A DNA stretch of 64,000 nt from Lytechinus variegatus (Eukaryota; Echinodermata; Echinoidea; Temnopleuroida; Toxopneustidae): contig NC_054756.1 in assembly GCF_018143015.1 (NCBI RefSeq), positions 28,537,440 to 28,601,439 on the forward strand, written 5' to 3'. The position numbers and the translations under genes were made by a program. Under the pieces are notes generated by a model. The model made no database searches and was not told the DNA's origin. It was given only the letters and a program-made list of their open reading frames with translations. Below are positions 24,461 through 32,900 of the stretch, in pieces (the stretch's first letter is position 1; each line of letters opens with the position of its first letter).

Positions 24461-26130
24461 TTCACTATTCTAGAAGCTTCAAGTATTGTTTAATCCTTTC
24501 TAGAATAGTCCACTTCTAGAAGACTCTCGAATGACCTCAGTGAAACTAACAATGTAAACAACGTAGCTTATCCTATTGTCCCTTTCTCTGCAGGCAGGCT
24601 CTATCGTCTCTCTCTGTACTTTCTATCGCATTAAATATAGTGCCTATAAAGCTTAACTGACACATTCTGGAGTATTCTTAATCATTCTATGCTATGTATA
24701 TCCTTAAAGAGGAAGCAACTAAATAAATGAATATGATTGTTTTTGCAATTCTACTTATATAACAAGCGTACCAGGAAGTTTAATAAAACAATGACTGCTG
24801 GAATTGAATAATACTATCTTATTATTGGATTGTTTTTTTTCATTAAAAATATTGTAAGGATTGAACTATTTCAGAATCATGTTCTCCGATTAATAACCCA
24901 TCCTTCACATCTATCTTCAAGTATCTATCGATGAGTTGATATCTCTAAAATCTGTTACGTTTATGTTCAATTAGAAAATAGTATGTTTCCTGAAGTTTTT
25001 AATAATTAATTTCTATGAATGATTGTATATTTATACTACATTTCTAGAAAAGTTCATGATATCCACCTTCCGCTTAATCGTATATTCCATTAACATTTTT
25101 TTTGTTCTATACAATAAATCACTTCTATGGAAATACGTCCCCGATTTCCGTAAGAATAGGACAATATCTCATTTCATAGAATACACAAGCAATACCTTTG
25201 TCATCAAATAAAAAATGATCCTCAAAATGTATTTTCTGGTCTTCTACATTCCCTTAGTTTGTTTATATATTTCTGAATCTTGTAATCAGATTTCCACTTC
25301 GATATATTTTTACTTCAATCCAGTTTCTATATTTGTAATTATGTTGTTTCTTTGTATATCATTTTTGATGTATAAAACATCTGTTGTGGAAATAAATGAA
25401 TAAAAATACAAGTATTTACAACATTTTTTTTGAATATCTTGATCCAGTCTTGTTTTATCATCGCTTCATCACTCAGATTTGAAATAATATGTAATCATGA
25501 AAACGGGAATATTGCGGTTTGTTTTCTACTGATTCTATAGTATATTCTCTGATAAAACATAATTATGCACTTGGTGATTTAAGTCAAATTTTGTCTTTTT
25601 GGCCGCTTATTTCATTTAGGACTATTCTTCGTCCCCCTAATATAAATAAACCAAAGATCCCATGAATCCTATATGGATATCAGTTCTTCAGGTAATTGCA
25701 ATAATGTGCTAATGGAACCCATTCCGACATTTTTACAAAGAAAATGAAGAACGTAATGACAGCATAAGTGTTAGTAGTTATATTCAAAGGAATGTCTAGT
25801 AATGGAGACACTTGTTCTCTGTAACAGCTACGTAGCTTTAATATCCAATTCATACAAAATACTACATTTTTACTTTGTTAATATAGACGCAAAGGAGTCA
25901 CTTTGGAGATTGAAGGTACAGCACCCGATCCATACATAGAGCTACAATTCAGACGTGACGGAGACAGGGCATATCAAAAGATGGCTATTAACTCAAAGAC
26001 TTTGCCCAAGACCCCAGAAGATATATCTTTACCGCAAGAACCAACTGATGCGGTTTACGAGAATCAGGTTGCAGCTATGTACCATCAATTCAAAACCAAT
26101 GAAGGCGGAACTTATGAAACGGTCTCCTGA
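8084..26130 (+). CDS. SRCR-WSC-CUB-like transmembrane receptor, nine exons
   Basis: The exons are 8084-8162, 8683-8814, 13314-13499, 14063-14356, 18524-18841, 19580-19849, 20637-20804, 23235-23325 and 25887-26130. All have AG/GT borders, and every junction is phase 1 except the last (phase 2). They sum to 1782 nt, 593 aa plus stop. Domains: signal peptide (1-24); SRCR (27-132; 6 Cys split over two exons, the group A pattern); WSC (133-230; 8 Cys); Cys-free CUB-like domain (231-336); Thr- then Ser/Thr-rich stalk (337-482); TM (about 484-509); and an 82-aa tail with YIEL, YQKM, YENQ, YHQF and YETV. It should sit at the cell surface, bind polyanions, sugars or microbial patterns, and signal through tyrosine phosphorylation; this role is inferred. 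The architecture is unfamiliar to me. Confidence 0.88.
8683..8814 (+). CDS. Receptor 1 exon 2: SRCR first half
   Basis: Translates to [20 protein letters not shown] followed by [18 protein letters not shown] and VICKQLG, the canonical start of an SRCR domain. Acceptor AG at 8681-8682; donor GTTGGT. A LINE insertion begins only a few bases downstream of this donor. Confidence 0.93.
10271..10545 (+). mobile_element. tRNA-derived SINE
   Basis: The head 10271-10342 has acceptor-like ends GTGTTGT/GCAGCAC, box A TGGCTAAGTGGATAAGG and box B GGGGTTCAAACCCC. The body runs through ACCCGGTAGGAAGAAATTC, and the tail AAGCGCTATATAAATGTTGC is followed by (ATT)n. That tail resembles the 3' ends of the LINEs in this window, the expected partner for retroposition. 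An 81-bp tandem duplication of the tail and flank follows at about 10511-10672. Confidence 0.85.
10690..11560. repeat. About 115-bp tandem array with palindromic GCGCTTCGCGC core
   Basis: Eight units, each with a core like CAGCTCGCGCTTCGCGCTCG, start near 10703, 10813, 10927, 11043, 11157, 11270, 11391 and 11498. Every third unit is a variant (CACTTGGCACTCGC type), giving a higher-order period of about 340 bp. The array lies wholly within the hAT element; the copy at 42170-43338 has the same array in inverse. Confidence 0.85.
11946..12700. mobile_element. Mariner-like non-autonomous element, about 755 bp
   Basis: The left end CAGTGTGTCCCACAAAAAAG then GAAACCGA is mirrored at the right by TCTCGGTTTC and TTTTTTCTGGGACGCACTA. 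A TA precedes the left end. It has no transposase ORF. A 5'-truncated relative covers about 56440-56875. It sits in intron 2 of receptor 1; 12701-13313 holds no further feature. Confidence 0.75.
13314..13499 (+). CDS. Receptor 1 exon 3: SRCR second half
   Basis: Joined in phase 1 to exon 2 it continues QLG with [38 protein letters not shown] and [15 protein letters not shown]. The acceptor is ...ACGAAG and the donor GTAGGT. With exon 2 the domain has six cysteines and no LGC cysteine, the group A pattern. Confidence 0.93.
14063..14356 (+). CDS. Receptor 1 exon 4: WSC domain
   Basis: A single exon encodes the whole domain: [59 protein letters not shown]. All eight WSC cysteines are present. 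WSC domains are thought to bind carbohydrate. The acceptor TTTCTCTTTCTAG and the donor GTAAGT are both strong. Confidence 0.95.
15123..17276. repeat. Eight dispersed copies of TGTCATGTCCGTTACGCT
   Basis: Plus-strand copies start at 15123 (ends ...TACG), 16525, 16871, 16894, 17082 and 17261; minus-strand copies are at 15275-15290 and 15296-15311. The core is nearly invariant, while the DNA between copies is AT-rich and not repeated. They all lie in intron 4. An end-like sequence TATGGGCAATTCCATGG occurs at 14740-14756, and a complementary ATGGAATTGCCCAT at 38404-38417. I read this as the remains of an uncharacterised DNA transposon with subterminal binding sites; no transposase is visible. Confidence 0.75.
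17277..18283. other. Rest of intron 4, no gene seen
   Basis: AT-rich intron DNA with a (TG)n run near 18107-18130. The minus-strand ORF at 17551-17745 has no recognisable domain, and nothing beside it looks like a splice-linked exon. Confidence 0.5.
18284..18536 (+). repeat. 131-bp tandem duplication across the exon 5 splice acceptor
   Basis: Copy A starts at 18284 and copy B at 18415, both with ATGGATGATTCCTTAACCAA. Each includes the branch/pyrimidine region CCATTCCTAATTNTTTTCCAG and the first exon bases. The inner copy (cag at 18521-18523) gives the intact reading frame. Use of the outer copy (cag at 18394-18396) would run into TGA at 18420-18422. Confidence 0.92.
18524..18841 (+). CDS. 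Receptor 1 exon 5: CUB-like domain
   Basis: Starts [19 protein letters not shown], then [20 protein letters not shown] and TVEVGG. This matches the CUB pattern (LxSPxFPGxY ... V...LDLxxGDxLTV), but the four CUB cysteines are absent. It ends SGYLITSAG at a GTACGT donor. Base composition is clearly more GC-rich than the flanking introns. Confidence 0.85.
18842..19579. other. Intron 5, nothing recognised
   Basis: AT-rich, with no repeat family or exon that I can identify. It ends in CACCACCATTATCATACAG. Confidence 0.5.
19580..19849 (+). CDS. Receptor 1 exon 6: Thr-rich mucin-like stalk
   Basis: Reads [20 protein letters not shown] and on to [20 protein letters not shown]. Dense Thr/Ser/Pro suggests heavy O-glycosylation. 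The donor is GTAAGT, in phase 1. Confidence 0.85.
20637..20804 (+). CDS. Receptor 1 exon 7: Ser/Thr-rich juxtamembrane segment
   Basis: After a long pyrimidine tract and CTCTCAG it reads [17 protein letters not shown] and ends [13 protein letters not shown] at GTAAGA. Phase 1 on both sides. It extends the stalk and carries a single Cys. Confidence 0.8.
21215..21436 (-). mobile_element. tRNA-derived SINE, minus strand
   Basis: The head (about 21434-21358 on the minus strand) has a box A-like TATCTCAGTCAGTAGTGCGG and box B GGGTTCGATTCCC. The body continues through GAGGACTTTAAGCCGTCGCG. It lies next to the (ATT)n tail of the minus-strand LINE described below. Confidence 0.8.
21695..21993. mobile_element. 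TA-flanked MITE, about 299 bp
   Basis: The ends CACTGTTAAAAAACC and TTTTCTAACAGTG are inverted and flanked by TA. The insertion splits the minus-strand LINE, so it is younger than the LINE. Direct repeats inside include GTAAGATTAC (three times) and AACAGAACAGGTCTGT. Confidence 0.75.
22167..22775. mobile_element. Foldback element, about 600 bp
   Basis: Arms of about 130 bp are inverse copies. The right arm contains GTCATAACTTTCTCATTTTA, CATCCGATTTTGATGAAATT and GAGGTGGACTTGACC; the left arm has their complements. It lies inside the minus-strand LINE. Fragments of the family occur near 6930-7010, 27670-27830 and 36340-36700, so it is a high-copy repeat. Confidence 0.8.
23235..23325 (+). CDS. 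Receptor 1 exon 8: transmembrane helix
   Basis: Reads [20 protein letters not shown] followed by [10 protein letters not shown] and two bases of Arg. This is a single hydrophobic span with basic residues on the C-terminal (cytoplasmic) side. The exon ends in phase 2, exactly like the TM exon of the second receptor (34021-34099). Confidence 0.88.
23920..24079 (+). CDS. Possible alternative last exon of receptor 1 (short tail)
   Basis: A strong acceptor (CCCTTTTTTATTACAG) is followed by one base that completes the split Arg codon in phase. The reading is [20 protein letters not shown] then [20 protein letters not shown] and stop TGA. AATAAA occurs at 24327-24332. Splicing here instead of at 25887 would give a 53-residue tail with only two Tyr and none of the five motifs. 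It could equally be a chance frame, since composition is AT-rich like the intron. Confidence 0.35.
25887..26130 (+). CDS. Receptor 1 exon 9: Tyr-motif cytoplasmic tail
   Basis: One base completes Arg, then [20 protein letters not shown] and onward to GGTYETVS and stop. The motifs are YIEL (YxxL), YQKM (YxxM, the PI3K p85 type), YENQ (YxN, the Grb2 type), YHQF (YxxF, possible AP2 sorting) and YETV. Assignments follow known SH2 and sorting consensus patterns; use is not shown. Confidence 0.85.
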
Positions 26131-26263
26131 GTCTCCTCCCTAATTCAAGGAGATTAAAGACCTACAAGGGATGTTTTTTCTACCATATTTTAGTTTGAAA
26201 TACACTTGGTCATGGAGGTAGGGAACCTGTTCGATGGGATGAATTACTTTTTCTACAAGGCAA

Positions 26264-26269
26264 AATAAA
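26264..26269 (+). promoter_or_regulatory. Likely polyadenylation signal of receptor 1
   Basis: AATAAA lies 134 nt after the TGA stop, at a normal distance for a short 3' UTR. Confidence 0.55.
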
Positions 26270-28370
26270 TTGGAGAATATTGCGTTATATGACGGGACTC
26301 GAGCAAATTTTTATAACCGCGAATCACGGATCTCATGGCATAAAAGGTATAGTTTAATGGTCTACAAATTATGAATCATATTAGTAGAATTCGCGAATCA
26401 ATTTTAGAAATAAATTATTGATCCGACTACAACCGTTTCGTCCACTTCCCTTTCCGTCTCATTCATCATGGTTTAATCCTACATTCATGATTTAACCACC
26501 AGGGCCATGATGGTTAAAGGTATTGTTTAACTTTGTGAGCAGCCGATTAAAAAAAAATCTCAAACCAAGATGAAACATGTGTACAAGTGCATGTATTATA
26601 ACTAATAAACTCTGAAAACAGCCATTATTGAGAATGAAAAACTAAAACTACAAGGAAAACCCCGATTTTGTAAATGTAAATAGGTGTCTAATAGACGCCT
26701 AAATAATACACATAAGTGTATAGGATGAAATTAAGATGGTGTTTCCGGTCGCTTTATATTAGAATTTTTGAAGCACTAAATAATTATTTTCGAACGCAAT
26801 TTTTTTCTGGGCTTCATTTTTGTAACATATCACAGACACAGGTGACGAGTGTGACCTTCTAGGTCAGATTTTTTAAAAGTAAAACCAATGTTAACCAATC
26901 ACTTTAATCTGTGGAATTTACCCTTTTACCATAATTAAGATTGCAAAACCCATACGTTGTATGCGCAGATCTTACCATATTGAAGTGGAAATTATCTTTG
27001 CAAAATAGTGAATCTACGGAAAATCGTTATTGTGAGGGAAATAATGTCTTGTCTTTCCGTTAATGCCCACAATCAAAATAATGTGCTAAGTATTAAAAAA
27101 ATCACATGAAGTAATAGCTTTAATCACATCTTAATAAATATTACTAAATTAACTACTACTATTTTGTTTTAATGGGGCAAGAACTCGACCTTCATTTCAA
27201 TATGCGAAGAATGTGCATTTTGCAAATATACCATTTTCCCCATGCAATAGTCGACGGACTATCTAAGGGGTAGATCAATTGCTTGTATAGACCCAGTGAA
27301 TTGATGAATGTTCCATTGCAAATAATAATAACTTATGTGATGGTATGATAAAATCAGGTTTCATGCACTGTAACTGAATATCCTCACAAGGAATGGAAAT
27401 TTGAGTGTGGGTGTGGGGAATGGGGTGAGGGTGTGTGTGTGCGTGAATTTTGTATGGGTGTGCGTGCGCCGTTATAAGAAAGGTATTAGACAATACTATG
27501 ATTATTAATATTTCAGACTATTAGAAGAGGACGAGTGATTTAAAATGACTTGATTTTTATTACTGAAAATTGGTTGGAGTATATATATGTAATGAAACAC
27601 GCATAACAACATCGCTTATCAAATGGAACAGCACTGCGGCAATCAGTTAGTTTGCCGAATACCAATCGAACTTAGATTTCAAGGTCAAGTCCACCTGACC
27701 TGGATAAAATCTTGATCTAAATCAATACAGAAAAATAAACCAAGCATAAAGCTGAAAGTTTCGCTTATTTTTCACAAAACATGGAGCTATATATGTACAA
27801 CTCAGTGATATGTTAATGAGAGAGATAACTAAATGTACTAGAATATATATCACGTCTTAGCCATTTGACCTAAAAAACCCAAATAACATATCATTGGTCA
27901 TGAATGAAAAGCACCCGAAAAGAAACACCCCAAAAAGATAATAAACAAAAATAAAATGAATTACGAAACTAATTTCAGTTTCTAAGATTACGAAATTAAT
28001 ATACATCTGATCAACAAAATAATATTGAAAATGAAACAATGTCCCACGGATGTCTAGTTCCGAGACTAGGGATTTATTTATATATTCATTTCCTTTTTCG
28101 CAGGGGGTGATAACCTCATTGAAAGTACTAGGAAAGGGAGACATCGATTTTTCCAGAATGATTTGAAAAATATATAATATGCATTTGAAATATATGATTT
28201 AAAAAAGGCATTGAAATGCATTACCCAACAATGAAAATGGACATAAAAAAATAAAGTGACGTATAATATTGCCTCTATGATCAAAGGTAAAATATTGATG
28301 CACAGTCATTGACAGTTATAACACTAGAAATCCTGAAAATTATTATGTTGAAAATGTAAAAATGCTGCAT
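26270..28370. other. Intergenic between the two receptors, no gene seen
   Basis: Contains a GT-rich run near 27400-27470 and a foldback-family fragment (GGTCAAGTCCACCTGACC at about 27682). The remaining ORFs are AT-rich and unsupported. Confidence 0.5.
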
Positions 28371-28379
28371 CTTCCTTTT

Positions 28380-28767
28380 CTTTTAAATTCAAAGGACCTT
28401 GCATTTGGAATTGTCTTCCCCGTAAGATCAAACAGATTTCATATTTAAATTTCTTTAAATCCAAGCTGAAAAACTTTCTATTCAACCAACCAACATCTTA
28501 ATTTTATTTATCCTTTCATATTTCCTTATTATCATATATTTATTTAATCAGTACAAGTCTTTAATTTACATTTTGCTGTCCATAGAGAATGCCTCGACAG
28601 AACATTTTGCTTTGTTCTTTTTATGCATGTACTGTAAATATCCTTGTACAATCATAGGCTTTTAAAAAATCTTACTTGCATCTTACTATGTATCTTTGTT
28701 TCTTTATGCATTTTTGTTATTGTTTTATACGCTCAATGTATTTTAATGGACTTAAATAAATAAATGG
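28380..28767 (+). mobile_element. LINE 3' fragment
   Basis: Reads GPCIWNCLPRKIKQIS then LNFFKSKLKNFLFNQPTS and stop, the C-terminal LWNxLP...FKxxLKxxLF block of Jockey/CR1-type LINEs. The 3' UTR ends GACTTAAATAAATAAATGG. Confidence 0.75.
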
Positions 28768-29130
28768 AAAAAAAACATAAAAATTTCCTTGTTTTGTTTG
28801 GGTAGGTGATTTTTGATATTTTTTTCCAATGTCGCCCCGCCCCCGTTTTGAATCGACGCCCCTGCATGTGAGTTCCATGTGAAACGGCTTGAAATTAGAT
28901 GAGGAATTGATTCGCACGGTTTCTGGACTGAGGACTTTTCCTGGACCCCGGTTGAAGGATAAAATGACAATTTATATCCACAAAAGTAGGTCCTTACACA
29001 CTCACGCAGAACTATGCAATACTTTGCACACTCACGCGCACATACACCCAGGCACAAATAAACATTAAGGAGGACCGCATCAAATTTTATTTTGTCTCGA
29101 TCGATTCCGCTCTGATCATGCATGCGTATA

Positions 29131-29392
29131 CTCTTAAAAATACTCGGTAAAAGTGTTCCATGAGGGTAATTATGTGTCCAACCAACATTTAGCATTTCTT
29201 TTGGGCATTTTTATTTATCCAACGTGATGAAAATATTGCTCATTCTAAAGTAATTGCTGATTTTTATTACTATTTTGTTTTATCTTACTGGACAATTTGC
29301 TTCCCGCATTGGGTAAAATACTGCCCCAATTGGTGGGACACATAATTACCCTCGTGGTGGTAAAACATTTACCCAATATTTCTTTTACATTG
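29131..29392. mobile_element. TA-flanked MITE, about 262 bp
   Basis: GAGGGTAATTATGTGTCC occurs near the left end and its complement GGACACATAATTACCCTC near the right. The outer ends CTCTTAAAAATACTC and the complement of CAATGTAAAAGAAAT are weaker, flanked by TA. Confidence 0.7.
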
Positions 29393-29877
29393 TAGGCCTG
29401 AAATACATTGATTTCATTAAAATTATTGCATAAAAATATGTCAGTTGAACTGTGATTACCCTTTTTTTTCCTTGACTGAGTTTTTTAAAAGAAAATCTAT
29501 TTTGTATACGGAAAGGGAGGAGGTCCCAGGGACAACCATCTATATGAAATACTGCATTCGCCGCTGAAAGTATCCTCTACGAGGTCATACGAAAGAGAAA
29601 CCAAAGAACCAATGCATACAGAAAACAACAGCAATGCGATCAATCCTTGATCAAATGATCTACTTGCGTTATTTATATTACCTCCACTTGACCATATAAA
29701 GCATAATCATTATGATCATCGGTCCGACTATTCCAGAGATACACACTGCAATCAGGAAAATGATATGAAACTGTCGCATGGTACAGATTATTGAAAGTGG
29801 CCATTTTCAGACTCAAAACAGTTAATGTTTGAAACCGATTGCTGATTGGGGTGTAAACCTGAAAAGACTTTGGTAAG

Positions 29878-29980
29878 ATGGATACGGTACGTGTAGGAAT
29901 CAACCTACTCATACTTGGTTGGCTTTTCCAAAGCGGTCTTTCCGATGATCACGTTGCAGGCCAGTGGAGTAGACCCTTGG
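29878..29980 (+). CDS. Receptor 2 exon 1: signal peptide
   Basis: MDTVRVGINLLILGWLFQSG then LSDDHVAGQWSRPL and one base (phase 1), with donor GTGAGT. The length, hydrophobic core and exit phase match exon 1 of receptor 1. Confidence 0.75.
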
Positions 29981-32900
29981 GTGAGTTGCTTCGTATCTTG
30001 TTCATAAATAAATACGTTGGTAGAGTTATTACAGGCCGATGAATGTGTGTAAATGTTACCCATCAAATTCCTGAAAAATCCTTAAGCATGATCAGTGGCA
30101 CAATGACCTAAAATAATTGAGGGGTCCAGATATGGCGTATTCGGAAAATACATTTAAAAAAATGCGAGCGATCGAAGGAAAAGAGCAAGAATTTCGATAT
30201 TTTATTACGGAAATCCAAATTTGTGATAGATTTTGACAAAAAATTGTGATGGATTCTTACCCGTCTCTCTCTCCTTCCCAGACAGTTTTCGCATTTACGA
30301 CGGGAAAGTTCTCTACAATGCATCGATTCCTTTGCGGAAAATCCAAGTAAAACCACAACGGAGAGCTAAGAATCTTTTGTAGAAAGTTGGTTGACTGTCT
30401 GCGGCAGCAGACCAGCCGAAGATTAGCACTGGACAAATTGCAAATAGGTCGTTGCCCAGAGTCAAGAGATTCCGATGCTGTGTCCCGGTCCATAAAATTT
30501 CGACAAAGGTCTCTCAGCTCTCCATTGTGATTTTAATTGCATGTTCAAAGAAATCGATGCGTATTAGAGAGTTTCCCCGTAGCAGATGTGAAAAGTGAGG
30601 TCTGTCTCGACTCATTCGACGGGAATTGGATAAGCACTCACTGTCTCTCTGTTATTTCTCGAAAAACCATTATGCACAATTCATACAGTGGGTCAGATGC
30701 ATAAAAAAGTAGCAATTGCTGGCAACGAGCAAAGCAAATTATCATGCTTCAGCAATTGCTCATGCAGGACCTAGCCTGTGGAATTCCCTCCCAGACTTCA
30801 GTGACCACCTTCAAGGGCAACCTGAAAACATACTTGTATAAAAGTGTTTTTTTTATAGACATTGACTTATTGTTCAGACATGTATTACATGTATATGTAA
30901 ATAGTTTTTGTTGTTCAGCTCTGAAGCGCCTTGAGCATCTAATCAAGATGGAAAGTGCGCTATATAAATCTTATGTATTATTATTATTGCTTTATTTCAT
31001 ATTCATAACCCTTTGCTAGTGCTTGAACCCTTTTCTTGCCTTCAGAAAGCAATTGCTCGCGGTTTGCACAATAGCAACGTCAAGCTGTAGCGCGCTGGTG
31101 CTAACACTTCTCACAGAAAAGGCAGGACTCGTACGCTAAGGTATGGCAGAGCAAATTACTGCTTCTTTCATTTGCATGTTTTCCTCAGAAGTGGTGTCAA
31201 ACTTATTTGGTTTTAAAAACAACTTATATATTTGGCATTGGATTTGCACTTACTAGCAAGAAAACATGTACATGTTGGCTACGCTACACCTCGGGGTTCT
31301 CTCTCGGGTGCATAAACATGATTAAAAAATCGCGAACGCCCTGATCAAGCAAACGTTCAAGCTGCTCTGACGGAGCTTGATAAAACGCACAAGCCAAATG
31401 TTCGCTTTATGCATAGGATTTTCAGCAATAGCTAAATCCTCAAGAAAATGCTAGCAGTCAGTTAGTGATTGCCTGAACTTACTAGCAAAAGCATTTGCTC
31501 GCTTATTTTTATGCATATGGAATCAAGCAAAAGCCTAGAAAAGGCAATTGCTACTTTTTATGCATCTGACCCATTAAACCAGAGACATTTAAGGATTCTG
31601 CGTTACACTAAAACAAACGTACACATTATCTCAAGAACGGTGAACAGGAGCTCTTGGTACGCTACATAGGTCCTCACGCCAGGCCATACATACTGCAACT
31701 GCCATCATGAATGGAACGATGGACATTCGTTCCATGCGCTGCATCCGTTTCTCTACGTGCACGCACGTGAATTTCATGACAATATTAAGAAAATAATAAT
31801 AATTATATTGCACCTTTGTCACTTCCCTTCCGTCTTCTTTTATTGGTCTAGAAAAACCCCTTTCCGTGCCCCCATCTATACGCCAGTGAGCATGATAGTA
31901 CTTCATTTTATAGGAGTACTAATAAACATTTCCAAAAAAGCTGCCTAAAAAAATTGTGAAACAAACAATTTTTTCATATTTCACTTTTTCACAAAGTCAT
32001 ATGCAATACTTTATTTTATGAAAAAAATTCGAAACAAATCTTGGTTAATAGCTTTGAAAAAATTACAAACCATGGCAAGCATCACCATCAACATCTTGAC
32101 TATCTCAATCGACAATGTTTAACGACTGTCTAAATATTACTGAAAAATAATCGATTAATACAACAGGAAAAAAATCACTATAATAGTCTATTGGAATCGA
32201 CTTGAAGGACGCCTTATTTGAAACGCAGTTTCTTGAAAGCCGTTTCATGTGGGAGGGGATTGTTACACACTTGCAAGAACAACTACCCCTTTGCTTGCGC
32301 ATGCGCCATTTCTTTTAATTGTGCTTTCTTACCCATAAACAGGTTGACCGCACTCTATCTCTTAAATGGATATGGACTCGCGCGCTCTTTTGTCTCTGGT
32401 GGAAGTCCTACAATACGAAGACTTTATAATTCGGTGTACAATTAAACGCTTCATCCCCAAGGCTTGCAATTATTGCTGGTAATAGCTATTTAATTGTTTA
32501 TGTATTTGATTTAGATCATATTAATAAGACGTGCTGTAGGGTTTATAGCTGTGGCCAACCATCGGTGAACACAGGTAACAGACACAGACATGACGGAAGA
32601 CAGACGGTTCCCGGATTCGTACAGCCCTGTGAGATTTGCTGTGACTGTAAGCGCATGGGGCTGGGGAATTACCAATGCGATTTATGCTTACATTACAATC
32701 AACAATTCTCTGCTGTAAGCATTTTATTTTCACCAGAAACAATACATTCTGATGATTAAAAAAAAGGTTTAAACAATTTTTTAAACAGATTAAACAACTT
32801 TTTTTTACAGTCCTTATGTTTTCATGGTGCTTTTTTAACATAGAGCAACATGACCAATAACATTCTTTTTCATTTTAATCTCTTTCTTCTTCTTTCTTTA

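Noticed and set aside
30280-30540. Possible extra exon of receptor 2 after CTCCTTCCCAG
   Set aside because: The in-phase reading stops after about 33 codons, and ending it at GTAAAA gives phase 0, incompatible with exon 2 (phase 1).
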